64,000 nt of DNA from SSF26 sp037443945 (lineage in GTDB: Bacteria > Chloroflexota > Anaerolineae > J102). The translations under genes were made by a program, and so were the position numbers. This document shows positions 1-8,089 of this stretch, in pieces (within the stretch, counting starts at the first letter, position 1; the number at the start of each line of letters is the position of its first letter). The notes under the pieces were generated by a model, which was given only the letters and a program-made list of their open reading frames with translations, had not been told where the DNA came from and made no database searches. The stretch lies in NCBI GenBank assembly GCA_037443945.1, contig JBBINH010000013.1, forward strand, positions 1 through 64,000, given 5' to 3'.

Positions 1-101
1 ATCTCGGTGGCCGTTTCCCACCGGATGACGTGACCGGGGGCCGAACAGGCCGTCAGGAGCAACAGGAGCCAGGACAAAACAGCCAGGTTCCGCAAGAACA
101 T
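1..101 (-). CDS. Lipoprotein, N-terminal fragment (runs off the window)
   Basis: Reading the minus strand from an ATG at 101 gives an open frame to the window edge, about 33 residues. It starts MFLRNL, has a leucine-rich hydrophobic core, and reaches a lipobox LTAC followed by SAPG, so the product should be exported and anchored by a lipidated cysteine. It lies 34 bp downstream of the sortase gene on the same strand, so the two are probably cotranscribed. The rest of the protein is outside the window and its function cannot be told. The lipobox and frame are seen directly; operon membership is inferred. Confidence 0.6.
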   Translation of the reverse strand, partial: MFLRNLAVLSWLLLLLTACSAPGHVIRWETATE

Positions 102-135
102 AAGAACAGCCGCGCAGCGGTCGGCATCATCCGAC

Positions 136-1002
136 TTATGGCATCGTCATTGCCGTCAACAGCCCGGTAATGACGACGCGATGGGTGTTGGACGTGAGGG
201 GCCAGCAGGTGATCAGAGTCAACTGGGCGTGTTCGGTGGGGGCCATATAACGGGCGTTTTCCCGGCGTTGGCGTAACGAGACATTGGCCTCGGGAAAGCG
301 GTGCCAGCCGTTGACCCGATAGGTGAACGTCCGACCGGCTTCATCCACCAGGATCATCGCATCGCCCAGGCCAAAAGTCACACCCGGTTCACCGATGAGG
401 CAGACATCCCGAAACACGGCGCCGCCGATGTTGTTGTGGCCGGAGAGCACGACATTACCCGCCTCGCCGGGATAGACCGAATCGAGATGATGGCCGGCGG
501 CATCATCGACCATGTCCCACTCGCTGCGCACCCCCTCTGCATCAACGACGACGTGCCAGCCCATCGGCATGACGGGTGTATCCAGGCCCAGGGCCGGGAT
601 ACGTAAACGGACGGGCGGTCGTCCTTCCCCCACAGGCAGGGGCGCAATCGTAGGCAGGGCAATGGGCCCGGCCTCATCCACGCGCTCACGAGAAGGCGTG
701 GGGGAGGGAAGCGGTTCCGGAGTGGCGGCAGGTACAGGCGAGGGCGAAAGGCTATCGGCCAGGAGCAAGGCGGATGCAGGAGAAACCGCCGGTGGAGGGA
801 GTGTCGGCATGGGTGCCGAGGGAGTCGGCACCGGTGTGACCGGGAACGTGGCCTGGGCCCTGGCCGCAACACCGGTCGGAAACGGCCGCACCGTCGCCAC
901 CGGGGCAGACGGCGTAAACCGGCGCATGGCCATCAGCCCGGACAGGACGACGAGAACGGCGACGAGACCGGCCAGTGTCAGAAAACGATGGAGGGCTTTC
1001 AC
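136..1002 (-). CDS. Sortase family protein (class D/E/F-like)
   Basis: The 288-residue product has one N-terminal membrane segment (about residues 8-25), then a long proline, serine and threonine-rich linker (about 30-125), then a sortase barrel. The barrel shows RLRIPALGLDTPV at its start, the catalytic histidine in VLSGHNN, the catalytic cysteine in TLITCWP, and a downstream arginine in THRVVITG. Sortases cleave a sorting signal and transfer the protein to a surface acceptor, or act in pilus assembly. In single-membrane-type Chloroflexota such isolated sortases are common and their substrates are usually unknown. No LPXTG-type substrate gene is seen in this window. The linker probably places the catalytic domain away from the membrane. 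Confidence 0.85.
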   Translation of the reverse strand: MKALHRFLTLAGLVAVLVVLSGLMAMRRFTPSAPVATVRPFPTGVAARAQATFPVTPVPTPSAPMPTLPPPAVSPASALLLADSLSPSPVPAATPEPLPSPTPSRERVDEAGPIALPTIAPLPVGEGRPPVRLRIPALGLDTPVMPMGWHVVVDAEGVRSEWDMVDDAAGHHLDSVYPGEAGNVVLSGHNNIGGAVFRDVCLIGEPGVTFGLGDAMILVDEAGRTFTYRVNGWHRFPEANVSLRQRRENARYMAPTEHAQLTLITCWPLTSNTHRVVITGLLTAMTMP

Positions 1003-1110
1003 AAGCTCCGCAAGGGGAATCCTGGTTTGAGACCTGGGCTTAGCCGGGAGATGTGGCCATGACGACCCTGAAAAAGCCCAACGGACGCCGAAAGGTCGTG
1101 ATTCAAGCCG

Positions 1111-1270
1111 AAAAGGTACTGTCTACGTACCGACCGAGGGCGTCCGTCATAGGTCTCCGGTCGCGGCCTGCGCCGACGCCCGGCACAACGGGCTCAGGGA
1201 GGCCGAGTTGCGAGCGGTACACGGGGGAAGGCAGCCGGGTAGGCCATTACCCGAAAGCGAGTTTGAGACA
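1111..1270 (-). ncRNA. Candidate structured non-coding RNA, copy A
   Basis: This intergenic stretch is related to 37777-37925. Shared blocks in plus-strand order are CATAGG-YCT-YCGG, GCCCGGCAC, GGGCTCAGGGA and GGCAGCCGGGTRGG, with near-equal spacing between them. Arms pair within each copy: CGACCG/CGGTCG here versus CGGCTTGCG/CGCAAGCCG in the other, and GGGT/ACCC here versus GGGT/GCCC there. On the minus strand a TTGACA promoter lies just upstream and a short GGTAC/GTACC hairpin followed by TTTT lies at 1131-1111. That suggests a free RNA of about 160 nt, or the leader of the sortase gene. It matches no RNA family that I recognise. Strand choice is inferred. Confidence 0.5.
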
Positions 1271-1276
1271 CCTTTG

Positions 1277-1306
1277 GGTATAGAATACCGGCGATCGGCC
1301 TGTCAA
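1277..1306 (-). promoter_or_regulatory. Sigma70-type promoter for RNA copy A and/or sortase
   Basis: On the minus strand there is a perfect -35 TTGACA (1306-1301), an 18-bp spacer and TATACC (1282-1277). Initiation would fall near 1270, directly before the structured element and about 270 bp ahead of the sortase start. Confidence 0.5.
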
Positions 1307-1340
1307 CGCAAACATCCGAGCGCTTATGACCGCTGCTCCG

Positions 1341-1369
1341 TTGACAAGCCCTCCCACCCTCGCTACAAT
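1341..1369 (+). promoter_or_regulatory. Sigma70-type promoter of the MaoC/methyltransferase unit
   Basis: A perfect -35 TTGACA (1341-1346), a 17-bp spacer and -10 TACAAT (1364-1369) predict initiation near 1376. This excludes the upstream ATG at 1326 as the start of the hydratase gene. Confidence 0.75.
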
Positions 1370-1454
1370 CGGCGGGTATGCGTGGCCGGTGATGCTGCGG
1401 CCGTCGCTTGCGTTTCTCCCGTTGCCCCCATTTCGTTCGTCCCCTCTCAGCGCT

Positions 1455-1922
1455 ATGGCCTCTTTACCCCGTCCGCGCGGCCTCTATTACGAGGAATTCG
1501 CCATCGGCGCCACCGTCGAAAGCGCCGGCCGCACCGTCACCGAGTCGGATATCGTCTTCTTCGCCATGCTCTCCGGCGATTGGAACCCCATCCATACCGA
1601 CGCCGAGTACAGCAAGACCCAGATGATGGGCGAGCGCATCGCCCACGGTCTGCTTGTGTTGTCCATTGCCAGTGGCCTGGCCACCCGCCTGGGCTTCCTG
1701 GAGGACACCGTCATTGCCTTCATGGGCCTGGAATGGGAGTTCCGCGCCGCCGTCAAGATCGGCGACACCATACGGGTCCGCGCCACCGTAGCCGAGAAAA
1801 AGGACATGCCCCGCCTGGGCGGCGGCTATGTCACCTTCAAGGTGGATGTCCTCAACCAAGAGGGGACTCGTGTCCAGCGTGGCACCTGGCGCATCCTGGT
1901 CAAAAGCACACCCACGGCCTGA
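1455..1922 (+). CDS. MaoC-like (R)-hydratase / hotdog-fold dehydratase
   Basis: The 155-residue product is a single hotdog domain of the MaoC family, which hydrates or dehydrates enoyl/hydroxyacyl-CoA thioesters in the cytoplasm. The family signature is clear: SGDWNPIHTD carries the catalytic Asp/His pair, followed by MGERIAHGLLVLSIASGL. I start at the ATG at 1455 because the frame's earlier ATG (1326) lies upstream of the promoter -35; an in-frame ATG at 1392 remains possible and would add 21 residues. A methyltransferase follows after 2 bp on the same transcript. The exact substrate is unknown. Confidence 0.85.
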   Translation: MASLPRPRGLYYEEFAIGATVESAGRTVTESDIVFFAMLSGDWNPIHTDAEYSKTQMMGERIAHGLLVLSIASGLATRLGFLEDTVIAFMGLEWEFRAAVKIGDTIRVRATVAEKKDMPRLGGGYVTFKVDVLNQEGTRVQRGTWRILVKSTPTA

Positions 1923-1924
1923 CC

Positions 1925-2692
1925 TTGTCTACCCATCTGGTCCAACGTCAATTCGGCGCCCATGCCGAGGCCTATGTGCATTCACCGGTTCATGCCCACG
2001 GCGAGAGCCTGGGTCGGGTGGTGGCGCTGGCCGAACCCGAACCTCATTGGTGGGCCCTGGACATCGCCACCGGTGGCGGCCATACCGCTCTGGCCCTGGC
2101 CCCGTATGTGGCTACCGTCGTGGCCCTCGACCTGACCGCAGCCATGCTGCGGGCGGCGCGTGAGCATGCCCATCGGCGCGAGGCTCGGAATGTGCTTTGG
2201 GTCCAGGCCGATGGCACCTGTCTGCCCCTGGCGACGAAGCGTTTTGACCTGGTCACCTGCCGTATTGCTCTGCATCATTTTGTCGATCCGGCGGCCGCCG
2301 TGGGCGAATGGGCGCGCGTGCTGCGCCCCGGTGGCCGTTTGGTGTTGGTCGACAACATCGCTCCGCCCGATGCCGAGGCCGCCGCTTACGTCAATGCCTT
2401 CGAACGCCTGCGTGATCCGTCGCATGTGTCGATGTATCCGTTGACCGCTCTCGTGGCCTTTTGCCGACAGGCCGGGTTTCACGTCCGCCACAGCGAACAA
2501 CTCAGCAAGCCCATGGACTTTCAGGCCTGGATGGACCGCATGGGGGTATCCCCATCCGACCGGGAGCGATTGCGTCGGATGCTTTGGGCGAGTCAAGGCC
2601 AGGCGCGGGCCTTTCTACAACCGCAGGAAACCCCTGAGGGGATCACGTTCGCCTTGCACGAAGGCCTCATCCTGGCGGTCAAAACGACCTGA
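1925..2692 (+). CDS. Class I SAM-dependent methyltransferase (UbiE/COQ5-like)
   Basis: A 255-residue Rossmann methyltransferase. Motif I ALDIATGGGHTALAL binds SAM; VVALDLTAAML is the acidic loop after beta-2; FDLVTCRIALHHFVDP and VLRPGGRLVLVD are the post-I and motif III regions. The domain resembles UbiE-type C-methyltransferases but the substrate is not defined by the sequence. I use the TTG at 1925, two bases after the hydratase stop, because it precedes the natural family N-terminus (STHLVQRQFG) and no suitable ATG exists. The frame stays open far upstream, but that part does not resemble protein. Translation is probably coupled to the hydratase gene. Confidence 0.82.
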   Translation: MSTHLVQRQFGAHAEAYVHSPVHAHGESLGRVVALAEPEPHWWALDIATGGGHTALALAPYVATVVALDLTAAMLRAAREHAHRREARNVLWVQADGTCLPLATKRFDLVTCRIALHHFVDPAAAVGEWARVLRPGGRLVLVDNIAPPDAEAAAYVNAFERLRDPSHVSMYPLTALVAFCRQAGFHVRHSEQLSKPMDFQAWMDRMGVSPSDRERLRRMLWASQGQARAFLQPQETPEGITFALHEGLILAVKTT

Positions 2693-2740
2693 TCGCCCCT
2701 GGCGACGGCCTTCTTTCGTTTGGGGAGAGGAAAAGGTCTT

Positions 2741-3934
2741 ATGCGTGTACGTACCCATGCCCTGACCGCATTACCCGACTTTTTAGCCGATCGCGGCTAT
2801 CTGGCCAATGCCATCGGCCACCTGACCATCGATATCCTCAACAGCACGCCCTCCCTCCTGTTGGCCCTGTTCAGCGTCTCGTTGGGCCTGAGCAACACGA
2901 CCGTCGGCCTCGTCGCCACGGCCTATACCTTTGCCAACTCCCTCAGCCAGCCCTTGTTTGGCTGGTTGAGCGATCGCTACGGCGTCGGCAAGCTCAGCGC
3001 TGTGGGGGCCTGGTGGATGTCGGTTTTCTATGCGCTGGCCCTGCTCAGCCCTGGTTGGTGGGCTATCGCCTTCATGGTCACGGCCGCTCTGGGGTCGGCC
3101 GCCTTTCATCCCGAAGGCACGGTCAAAGCCCGACGGGTATCGCCGGCGCAGGTGAGCACAGCCGTGGCGGTGTTTTTCCTTTTCGGCCAAATGGGCGCAG
3201 GCCTCGGCCCCAGCATGGCCGGCCTCCTCTTACAACACGGCGGGCCGGCCGGTCTTCTCGGACTGGTGGTCCTCAACGCCATGGCCGGTTGGGCCATGTG
3301 GCACCATCGTCCTCCCAACAAACCGCATCGCGCGGCCACAACGGTCGGGAGGACGGGGCCGGCCCTCCGCCTGGGTTTGTGGGTTCTGATGGTCTTTGCC
3401 TTCGTCCTGTTCGTCCGCATGACCCTGCAAGCTACCACCGTCACTTTTCTGCCCAAACATCTCCATGATCGGGGCTGGTTGCCGGCCCAATTCGGCGTTG
3501 CCCTCTCGATGATCCTGATCGGTGGCGCCATCGGCAACGTGGTCGGCGGCCACCTGGCCGACCGGATGGGACGACGCCCGGTCATCATCTTCAGTCTCTT
3601 TCTGGCGGCGCCGCTCCTTTGGGCCTATCTTCACCTGCCGGGCGTGCTTTTCTACGCAGCCCTCTTCCTGGCCGGGGTATGCATTACGGCCGGGCACAGC
3701 GTCAGTGTGGTCCTGGCCCAGGCCATGCTTCCCGGCCGGCAGGGCCTGGCCAGCGGCCTGACCCTGGGCTTTATGTTTGCCGGCGGGGCCATCGGCGCCG
3801 CCGTAGCCGGCTGGCTGGGTGATCGCGTCGGTCTGGGGCAGGTGCTGGCAGGGATGGCAGGAGTGGCCCTGGCCGGCGGCACTGCCGCTCTGGCTTTACC
3901 GCCGGCCCTTTTCGTCCATGACCGCCGATCCTGA
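2741..3934 (+). CDS. MFS transporter, fosmidomycin-resistance (Fsr)-like
   Basis: A 397-residue, roughly 12-helix major facilitator protein of the inner membrane. The first-half loop carries GWLSDRYGVGK and the second-half loop GGHLADRMGRRP, both MFS signature loops. The segment GSAAFHPEGTVKARR matches the FHPE motif typical of Fsr-type drug exporters. The ATG at 2741 is chosen because a purine-rich Shine-Dalgarno stretch (GGGGAGAGGAAAAGG) lies just upstream; a TTG at 2720 is an alternative. It lies 48 bp after the methyltransferase gene. Substrate is unknown; export of a small toxic compound is inferred from family only. Confidence 0.82.
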   Translation: MRVRTHALTALPDFLADRGYLANAIGHLTIDILNSTPSLLLALFSVSLGLSNTTVGLVATAYTFANSLSQPLFGWLSDRYGVGKLSAVGAWWMSVFYALALLSPGWWAIAFMVTAALGSAAFHPEGTVKARRVSPAQVSTAVAVFFLFGQMGAGLGPSMAGLLLQHGGPAGLLGLVVLNAMAGWAMWHHRPPNKPHRAATTVGRTGPALRLGLWVLMVFAFVLFVRMTLQATTVTFLPKHLHDRGWLPAQFGVALSMILIGGAIGNVVGGHLADRMGRRPVIIFSLFLAAPLLWAYLHLPGVLFYAALFLAGVCITAGHSVSVVLAQAMLPGRQGLASGLTLGFMFAGGAIGAAVAGWLGDRVGLGQVLAGMAGVALAGGTAALALPPALFVHDRRS

Positions 3935-3945
3935 ACCCGACCCGA

Positions 3946-5949
3946 TCAGAGCGTTTCGGCCACCAGCTCGACCACGTCTTTGACCGCTAACCCGCCTTCG
4001 CCGCTGCGCTTGGAGGCATCGGTCAACATGGTCAGGCAGAAGGGGCAGCCCACGGCAATGGTGCCGGCACCGGTAGCTGCCGCCTCGCGATAGCGGTTCA
4101 CGTTCACGGCTTCGGTGCCGTGCTCCTCTTCTTTCCACATCTGGGCGCCGCCGGCGCCGCAGCAGAACGAGTTGCGGCGGTGACGTGGCAGCTCGATGAT
4201 GGGTCCTACCGTGCTTTCGAGCACGGCTCGCGGCGCCTCGAAAATCCCGTTATGGCGCCCCAGATAGCAGGGATCATGATAGGTTACGCCGCCATCCTGC
4301 CAGGGGCCGGGTTGGATCTTGCCTTCGGCGATCAACTCGGCCAGCAGCTCGGTGTGATGGATCACCTCGTAGTGACCGCCGTAGGCGGGATACTCCTTGC
4401 CCAGGGTGTGCAGGCAATGGGGACAGGTGGTCACGATCCGCCGGGCTTTGACCTCATTGAGGGTGGCGATGTTCTGTTGGGCCAGCTCGGAGAACAACGC
4501 CTCGTTGCCGGCGCGACGGGCGGCGTCGCCGGTGCAGTTTTCCAACGAGCCTAAGACGGCAAAGTTGACCCCGGCGGCCTTGAGCACTTTGGCGAAGGCC
4601 CGGGCCGTCGCCTGGGCGCGCCTGTCGTAGGCCGGCGCGCAGCCCACCCACCACAAAAGCTCGCAATCGGGATTCTCCTCCACCGTTGGGATATCCAGAC
4701 CCTCGGCCCATTGCAAACGGTCGGAGCGGCTCAGCTTCCAGGGATTGCCCGCGCGCTCCATCCCGCTGAAGGCCGTCTGCAACGGCGCCGGAAACGTGCT
4801 CTCCATGAGGACCTGATGGCGGCGCATGTAGAGGATATCGAACATCGGTTCGTTGCCCACCGGGCAGACCTCGATGCAGGCACCGCAGGCCGTACACGCC
4901 CAGAGGGCCGCCTCGCTGATGGCGTACGCCAGCAGCGGCTCGGGCGAAGGTTCACCGGCCGCCAGCGCGTCGAGATGCGCGTTGATGGAGTAGCGCTTGT
5001 TCACTTCCAGCGCTGCCGGCGAAAGCTCCTTGCCGGTGACATAGGCCGGACAGGCATCCTGGCAGCGATTGCACATAATACAGGCGTAGGCGTCGAGGAT
5101 GTGCTTCCAGGGCAGATGCTCCAGTTTGGCCACGCCGAATTGTTCGATGGTCTCGTTGGCAAAATCGATCGGTTCCAGGGCGCCCAGAGCGGTGCGCTGC
5201 GGTCGCACCAGGAAGTTCACCCCGGCCATGATCAGGTGGATGTGTTTGGAATAGGGGAAATAGGGAATAAAGGCCAGAATGAGGCCCAGGGCCACCCACC
5301 AGGCCGCATGTTCGGCCACAACCAGGGCCGTCTCCGACCAGCCCAGCCAGAGCCCGCTGACGGCCGTGGCAAACGGCTGGAAGGGGTCGGCGCCATGCCG
5401 GGCCAGTTTGAAGCTCTGACCCAGAAAACGGCCCCCCACATGGAAAAGGATGAACAGGCCGACGATGAGCGAATCGCGGCGAACGCCTCCGGCCTTGACC
5501 CGCTCCATCAGCTTGACGTTCGTGCGGTACTGCAGGGCCGACGCCCGGAAGAGAAAACGGCGCAAGAGGAAATAGACCATCCCCACCAGCACGCCTACGC
5601 TCAGCACGTCGGCCAGCAGACGATAGAGATCACCGACCCATCCCGTGCCCAGGAACGTCACCGGCCAGTAGCCCTCGATCACATCGCCTGCGTTGACCAA
5701 AAAGTAGAAGATAAAACCCCAGGCGATGAGCGCATGGAACAGGCCCGACACCCTGCGCACCTTCCAGGTCGGTCGCAACAACAGCCAGTTCAACGCCGCC
5801 GCCACAGCCCGCTGTAGGATGCGATCATCACCTACCTCCCCCTGCCCCCGGCGGATCACCCGATAGACCTTATGAAATCCCAGATACCCGTTGTAAACGC
5901 TGGCAATAACGGCAAAAACAAAGATGACCTTTTCAAAAGGTGTGAGCAT
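3946..5949 (-). CDS. Membrane heterodisulfide-reductase-like Fe-S oxidoreductase (ETF:quinone-type, EMO family)
   Basis: The 667-residue product joins a NarI-like membrane cytochrome domain (residues about 1-250, six or so hydrophobic segments with several histidines) to two [4Fe-4S] motifs (CIMCNRCQDAC near 290-300, CTACGACIEVC near 350-360) and two CCG/HdrD-type cysteine domains (CPHCLHTLGKEYPAYGG and FCCGAGGAQMW). Proteins of this build are proposed to move electrons from electron-transfer flavoprotein or acyl-CoA dehydrogenation to menaquinone. It is a single-gene unit with a good ribosome site (AAGGAGG) and a strong promoter at 6067-6095. No etfAB or acyl-CoA dehydrogenase lies beside it, so the partner is inferred. 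Confidence 0.82.
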   Translation of the reverse strand: MLTPFEKVIFVFAVIASVYNGYLGFHKVYRVIRRGQGEVGDDRILQRAVAAALNWLLLRPTWKVRRVSGLFHALIAWGFIFYFLVNAGDVIEGYWPVTFLGTGWVGDLYRLLADVLSVGVLVGMVYFLLRRFLFRASALQYRTNVKLMERVKAGGVRRDSLIVGLFILFHVGGRFLGQSFKLARHGADPFQPFATAVSGLWLGWSETALVVAEHAAWWVALGLILAFIPYFPYSKHIHLIMAGVNFLVRPQRTALGALEPIDFANETIEQFGVAKLEHLPWKHILDAYACIMCNRCQDACPAYVTGKELSPAALEVNKRYSINAHLDALAAGEPSPEPLLAYAISEAALWACTACGACIEVCPVGNEPMFDILYMRRHQVLMESTFPAPLQTAFSGMERAGNPWKLSRSDRLQWAEGLDIPTVEENPDCELLWWVGCAPAYDRRAQATARAFAKVLKAAGVNFAVLGSLENCTGDAARRAGNEALFSELAQQNIATLNEVKARRIVTTCPHCLHTLGKEYPAYGGHYEVIHHTELLAELIAEGKIQPGPWQDGGVTYHDPCYLGRHNGIFEAPRAVLESTVGPIIELPRHRRNSFCCGAGGAQMWKEEEHGTEAVNVNRYREAAATGAGTIAVGCPFCLTMLTDASKRSGEGGLAVKDVVELVAETL

Positions 5950-6066
5950 CGGTTAGGCCTCCTTGCACAGAAAAAACACCAGGACAGAGCGACCATGCGA
6001 AAAAACGGCTGCCTTGACGCCGACGGTCCTATCGGCCGACCACCGAGGCAGACTCATTTGCCGCCA

Positions 6067-6095
6067 ACTATACCCAAAACGGCCGTTGCTGTCCA
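6067..6095 (-). promoter_or_regulatory. Promoter of the Fe-S oxidoreductase gene
   Basis: The minus strand reads TGGACA (6095-6090), a 17-bp spacer, then TATAGT (6072-6067); each hexamer matches the sigma70 consensus at five of six positions. Confidence 0.65.
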
Positions 6096-6139
6096 ACCCG
6101 GCATGGGCTTTATGGCGCATCGCGTCATAACGAGAACGC

Positions 6140-6168
6140 TTGCACAACCCCCAGGCCTGCGCTATCAT
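6140..6168 (+). promoter_or_regulatory. Promoter of polX
   Basis: TTGCAC (6140-6145), a 17-bp spacer and TATCAT (6163-6168). Because the frame's first ATG lies inside this promoter, translation must start further down, at 6284. Confidence 0.65.
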
Positions 6169-6283
6169 GGGCCTATCCTTGCTCTGTTCCTGGCTCCTGC
6201 TCGGAATGGGCACAGCCCCGCGGCGCCCTCACCTTTGTGTACCGGTCCGAACAAGAGCCCTGCTCCTTTGCGGTGATATAGCC

Positions 6284-8071
6284 ATGGCTCCTACCCGCCG
6301 TCTGACCAACCGCGAAGTCGCCGACCACATCCGCCTGATCGGCGATATCCTGCTCATCAAAGGCGAAAACCGCTTTCGCATTTTGGCCTTTCAGAATGCG
6401 GCCGAGAGCATCGCCAATCTCACCCAGGATATCTACACCCTTTACGAGGCCGGCGAGCTGCAGAGCATCCCCCATGTCGGCAAGAGCATTGCTGCCGATA
6501 TCGCCGAACTGCTGGAAACCGGTCAGATTGCCTATCTGGAAGAGCTCAAGCGCGAGGTGCCTCTGGGGGTGGTGGAGATGATGCAGATCCCCGACATGGG
6601 GCCCAAAAAAGCGGCCAAGGTGTGGCAGGAGTTGGGCATCACCGACATTGCCGAACTCCAGGCCGCAGCCGAGGCCGGCCGCTTGCGAACCCTACCCGGA
6701 TTCGGCGCCAAATCCGAGGAGAAAATCCTCAAGGGGATCGAACTCCTTCGCCGTCGTGGTGAGGCCCGGGTGCCTCTGGGTGTGGCCCGTCCGTTGGCCC
6801 TGGAACTGATAGCCGGTCTGCGCGAGGCTTTGCCGACCAGCATCCTTGCCCGCGTGGAAGCAGCCGGCAGCGTGCGGCGTTGGAAGGAAACCATCGGCGA
6901 TCTCGACCTTCTGGCCACGCTGGGACCGGCCGGGGATGCCGAGGCGGTGATGGCCGCGTTTCGCCGCCTTCCCCAGGTGGCCGAAGTCCTCGTCAGCGGC
7001 GCCACGAAAACCAGCGTGCGCCTGGCCAACGGTCTCGCCTGCGATTTGCGCCTGGTCGAACCCCGACACTGGGGCGCCGCCTGGCAGTACTTCACCGGCA
7101 GCAAAGACCACAACGTCGCCCTGCGCGAACTGGCGCTCAAGCAGGGCTGGAGCCTGAACGAATACGGCCTCACCGCCACCGGCAAAGGCCCCGCGCCGGC
7201 CGGCGCAGAACGGTTTTTCGCCGGCGAAGAGGAGCTGTACCACTTTTTGGGCCTGGAGTGGATCCCCCCGGAACTGCGTGAGGGACGGGGTGAAATCGAG
7301 GCCGCCCGCACCGGCTCGTTGCCGTCTCTGCTGACCGAGGCCGATATCCTGGGCGAAGTCCACGGCCACAGCATCTGGAGCGACGGCACGGCTTCGATTG
7401 CCGAGATGGCCGCCGCCGCCCGCCGCCGTGGGTATCGCTACTGGGTGGTCAGCGATCACAGTGTGGGCCTGGGCATCGTCGGCGGTCTCGATGCTGAACG
7501 CCTGCGCCAACAGGCCGAGGAAATCCGCCAACTCAACGCCCAATGGGCGGCCGCAGGCGATGATTTTCGGCTGTTGCAGGGCATCGAAGTCGAGATCCTG
7601 GCCGACGGCAGCCTGGGTCTGCCCGACGAGGTCCTGGCCCGGCTCGATGTCGTCGTCGCCAGCATCCATAGCAGCCTGCGCCAGGACCGCGCGACCATCA
7701 CCGCCCGCTGTCGGCGGGCCGTGCGTAACCCCTACGTCCACGTTCTCGGTCATCCCACCGGTCGGCTCCTGGGCAAACGGGAACCGACCGCTATCGACAT
7801 GGAGGCCGTCCTGCAGGCCTGCGCCGAAACCGGCACCGTGGTCGAGATCAATGCCAACCCCGCCCGTCTCGACCTCAACGACATCCATGCCCGCCGCGCC
7901 GTCGAACTGGGCTGCAAAATCGTCATCAATACCGATGCCCACGCGCCGGCCGAATTCGCCCTGCTCGCCTACGGCGTGGCTACAGCCCGCCGCGCCTGGC
8001 TGACTGCGGCCGATATCCTCAACACCCAACCCCTCGAGGCGATGCTGGCCCAACTCAAAGGCAAGCGCTGA
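6284..8071 (+). CDS. polX: DNA polymerase/3'-5' exonuclease PolX (Pol beta family with PHP domain)
   Basis: The 595-residue protein has the usual bacterial PolX length and order. Helix-hairpin-helix elements come first (VGKSIAADIAELLETG, IPDMGPKKAAKVWQ, LPGFGAKSEEKILKG). The nucleotidyltransferase palm follows, with GSVRRWKETIGDLDLLA holding two catalytic aspartates and ACDLRLV the third. The C-terminal PHP metal-dependent nuclease has HGHSIWSDG, SDHS, ASIHSSLRQ, GHPTGR and NTDAHAP. PolX fills short gaps in base-excision repair in the cytoplasm. The start at 6284 (MAPTRRLTNREV) is set by the promoter and the family N-terminus. It is convergent with the next gene, 18 bp away. Fpg lies close by, also in base-excision repair. 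Confidence 0.93.
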   Translation: MAPTRRLTNREVADHIRLIGDILLIKGENRFRILAFQNAAESIANLTQDIYTLYEAGELQSIPHVGKSIAADIAELLETGQIAYLEELKREVPLGVVEMMQIPDMGPKKAAKVWQELGITDIAELQAAAEAGRLRTLPGFGAKSEEKILKGIELLRRRGEARVPLGVARPLALELIAGLREALPTSILARVEAAGSVRRWKETIGDLDLLATLGPAGDAEAVMAAFRRLPQVAEVLVSGATKTSVRLANGLACDLRLVEPRHWGAAWQYFTGSKDHNVALRELALKQGWSLNEYGLTATGKGPAPAGAERFFAGEEELYHFLGLEWIPPELREGRGEIEAARTGSLPSLLTEADILGEVHGHSIWSDGTASIAEMAAAARRRGYRYWVVSDHSVGLGIVGGLDAERLRQQAEEIRQLNAQWAAAGDDFRLLQGIEVEILADGSLGLPDEVLARLDVVVASIHSSLRQDRATITARCRRAVRNPYVHVLGHPTGRLLGKREPTAIDMEAVLQACAETGTVVEINANPARLDLNDIHARRAVELGCKIVINTDAHAPAEFALLAYGVATARRAWLTAADILNTQPLEAMLAQLKGKR

Positions 8072-8089
8072 AGCCGGGGCAAGACCGGT

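Larger units (their letters stand above)
1003..1454. other. 452-bp intergenic region between divergent genes
   Basis: This gap separates the minus-strand sortase from the plus-strand hydratase. It holds the structured element A, its minus-strand promoter and a plus-strand promoter at 1341-1369. Open frames crossing it are shadows: they run through the promoters and the structured element and have no recognisable protein. I see nothing further in 1003-1110. Confidence 0.6.
5950..6283. other. 334-bp divergent intergenic region
   Basis: Two promoters point outward here: one on the minus strand at 6067-6095 for the Fe-S oxidoreductase and one on the plus strand at 6140-6168 for PolX. Leaders are about 110 nt each. 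I see no hairpin terminator, repeat or extra gene. Confidence 0.6.

Noticed and set aside
1111..1270. Element A as a cobalamin, SAM, TPP, c-di-GMP or other known riboswitch, RNase P or SRP RNA
   Set aside because: Partial look-alikes such as CCCGGCA were seen, but the full conserved cores are absent, and copy B is not upstream of any gene.
1326..1454. N-terminal extension of the MaoC-like protein from the ATG at 1326
   Set aside because: The ATG lies upstream of a TTGACA-17-TACAAT promoter, and the extension has no family similarity.
1208..1924. Long open frame running into the methyltransferase
   Set aside because: It crosses the structured element, the promoter and the entire hydratase gene in another frame; only the part from 1925 resembles protein.
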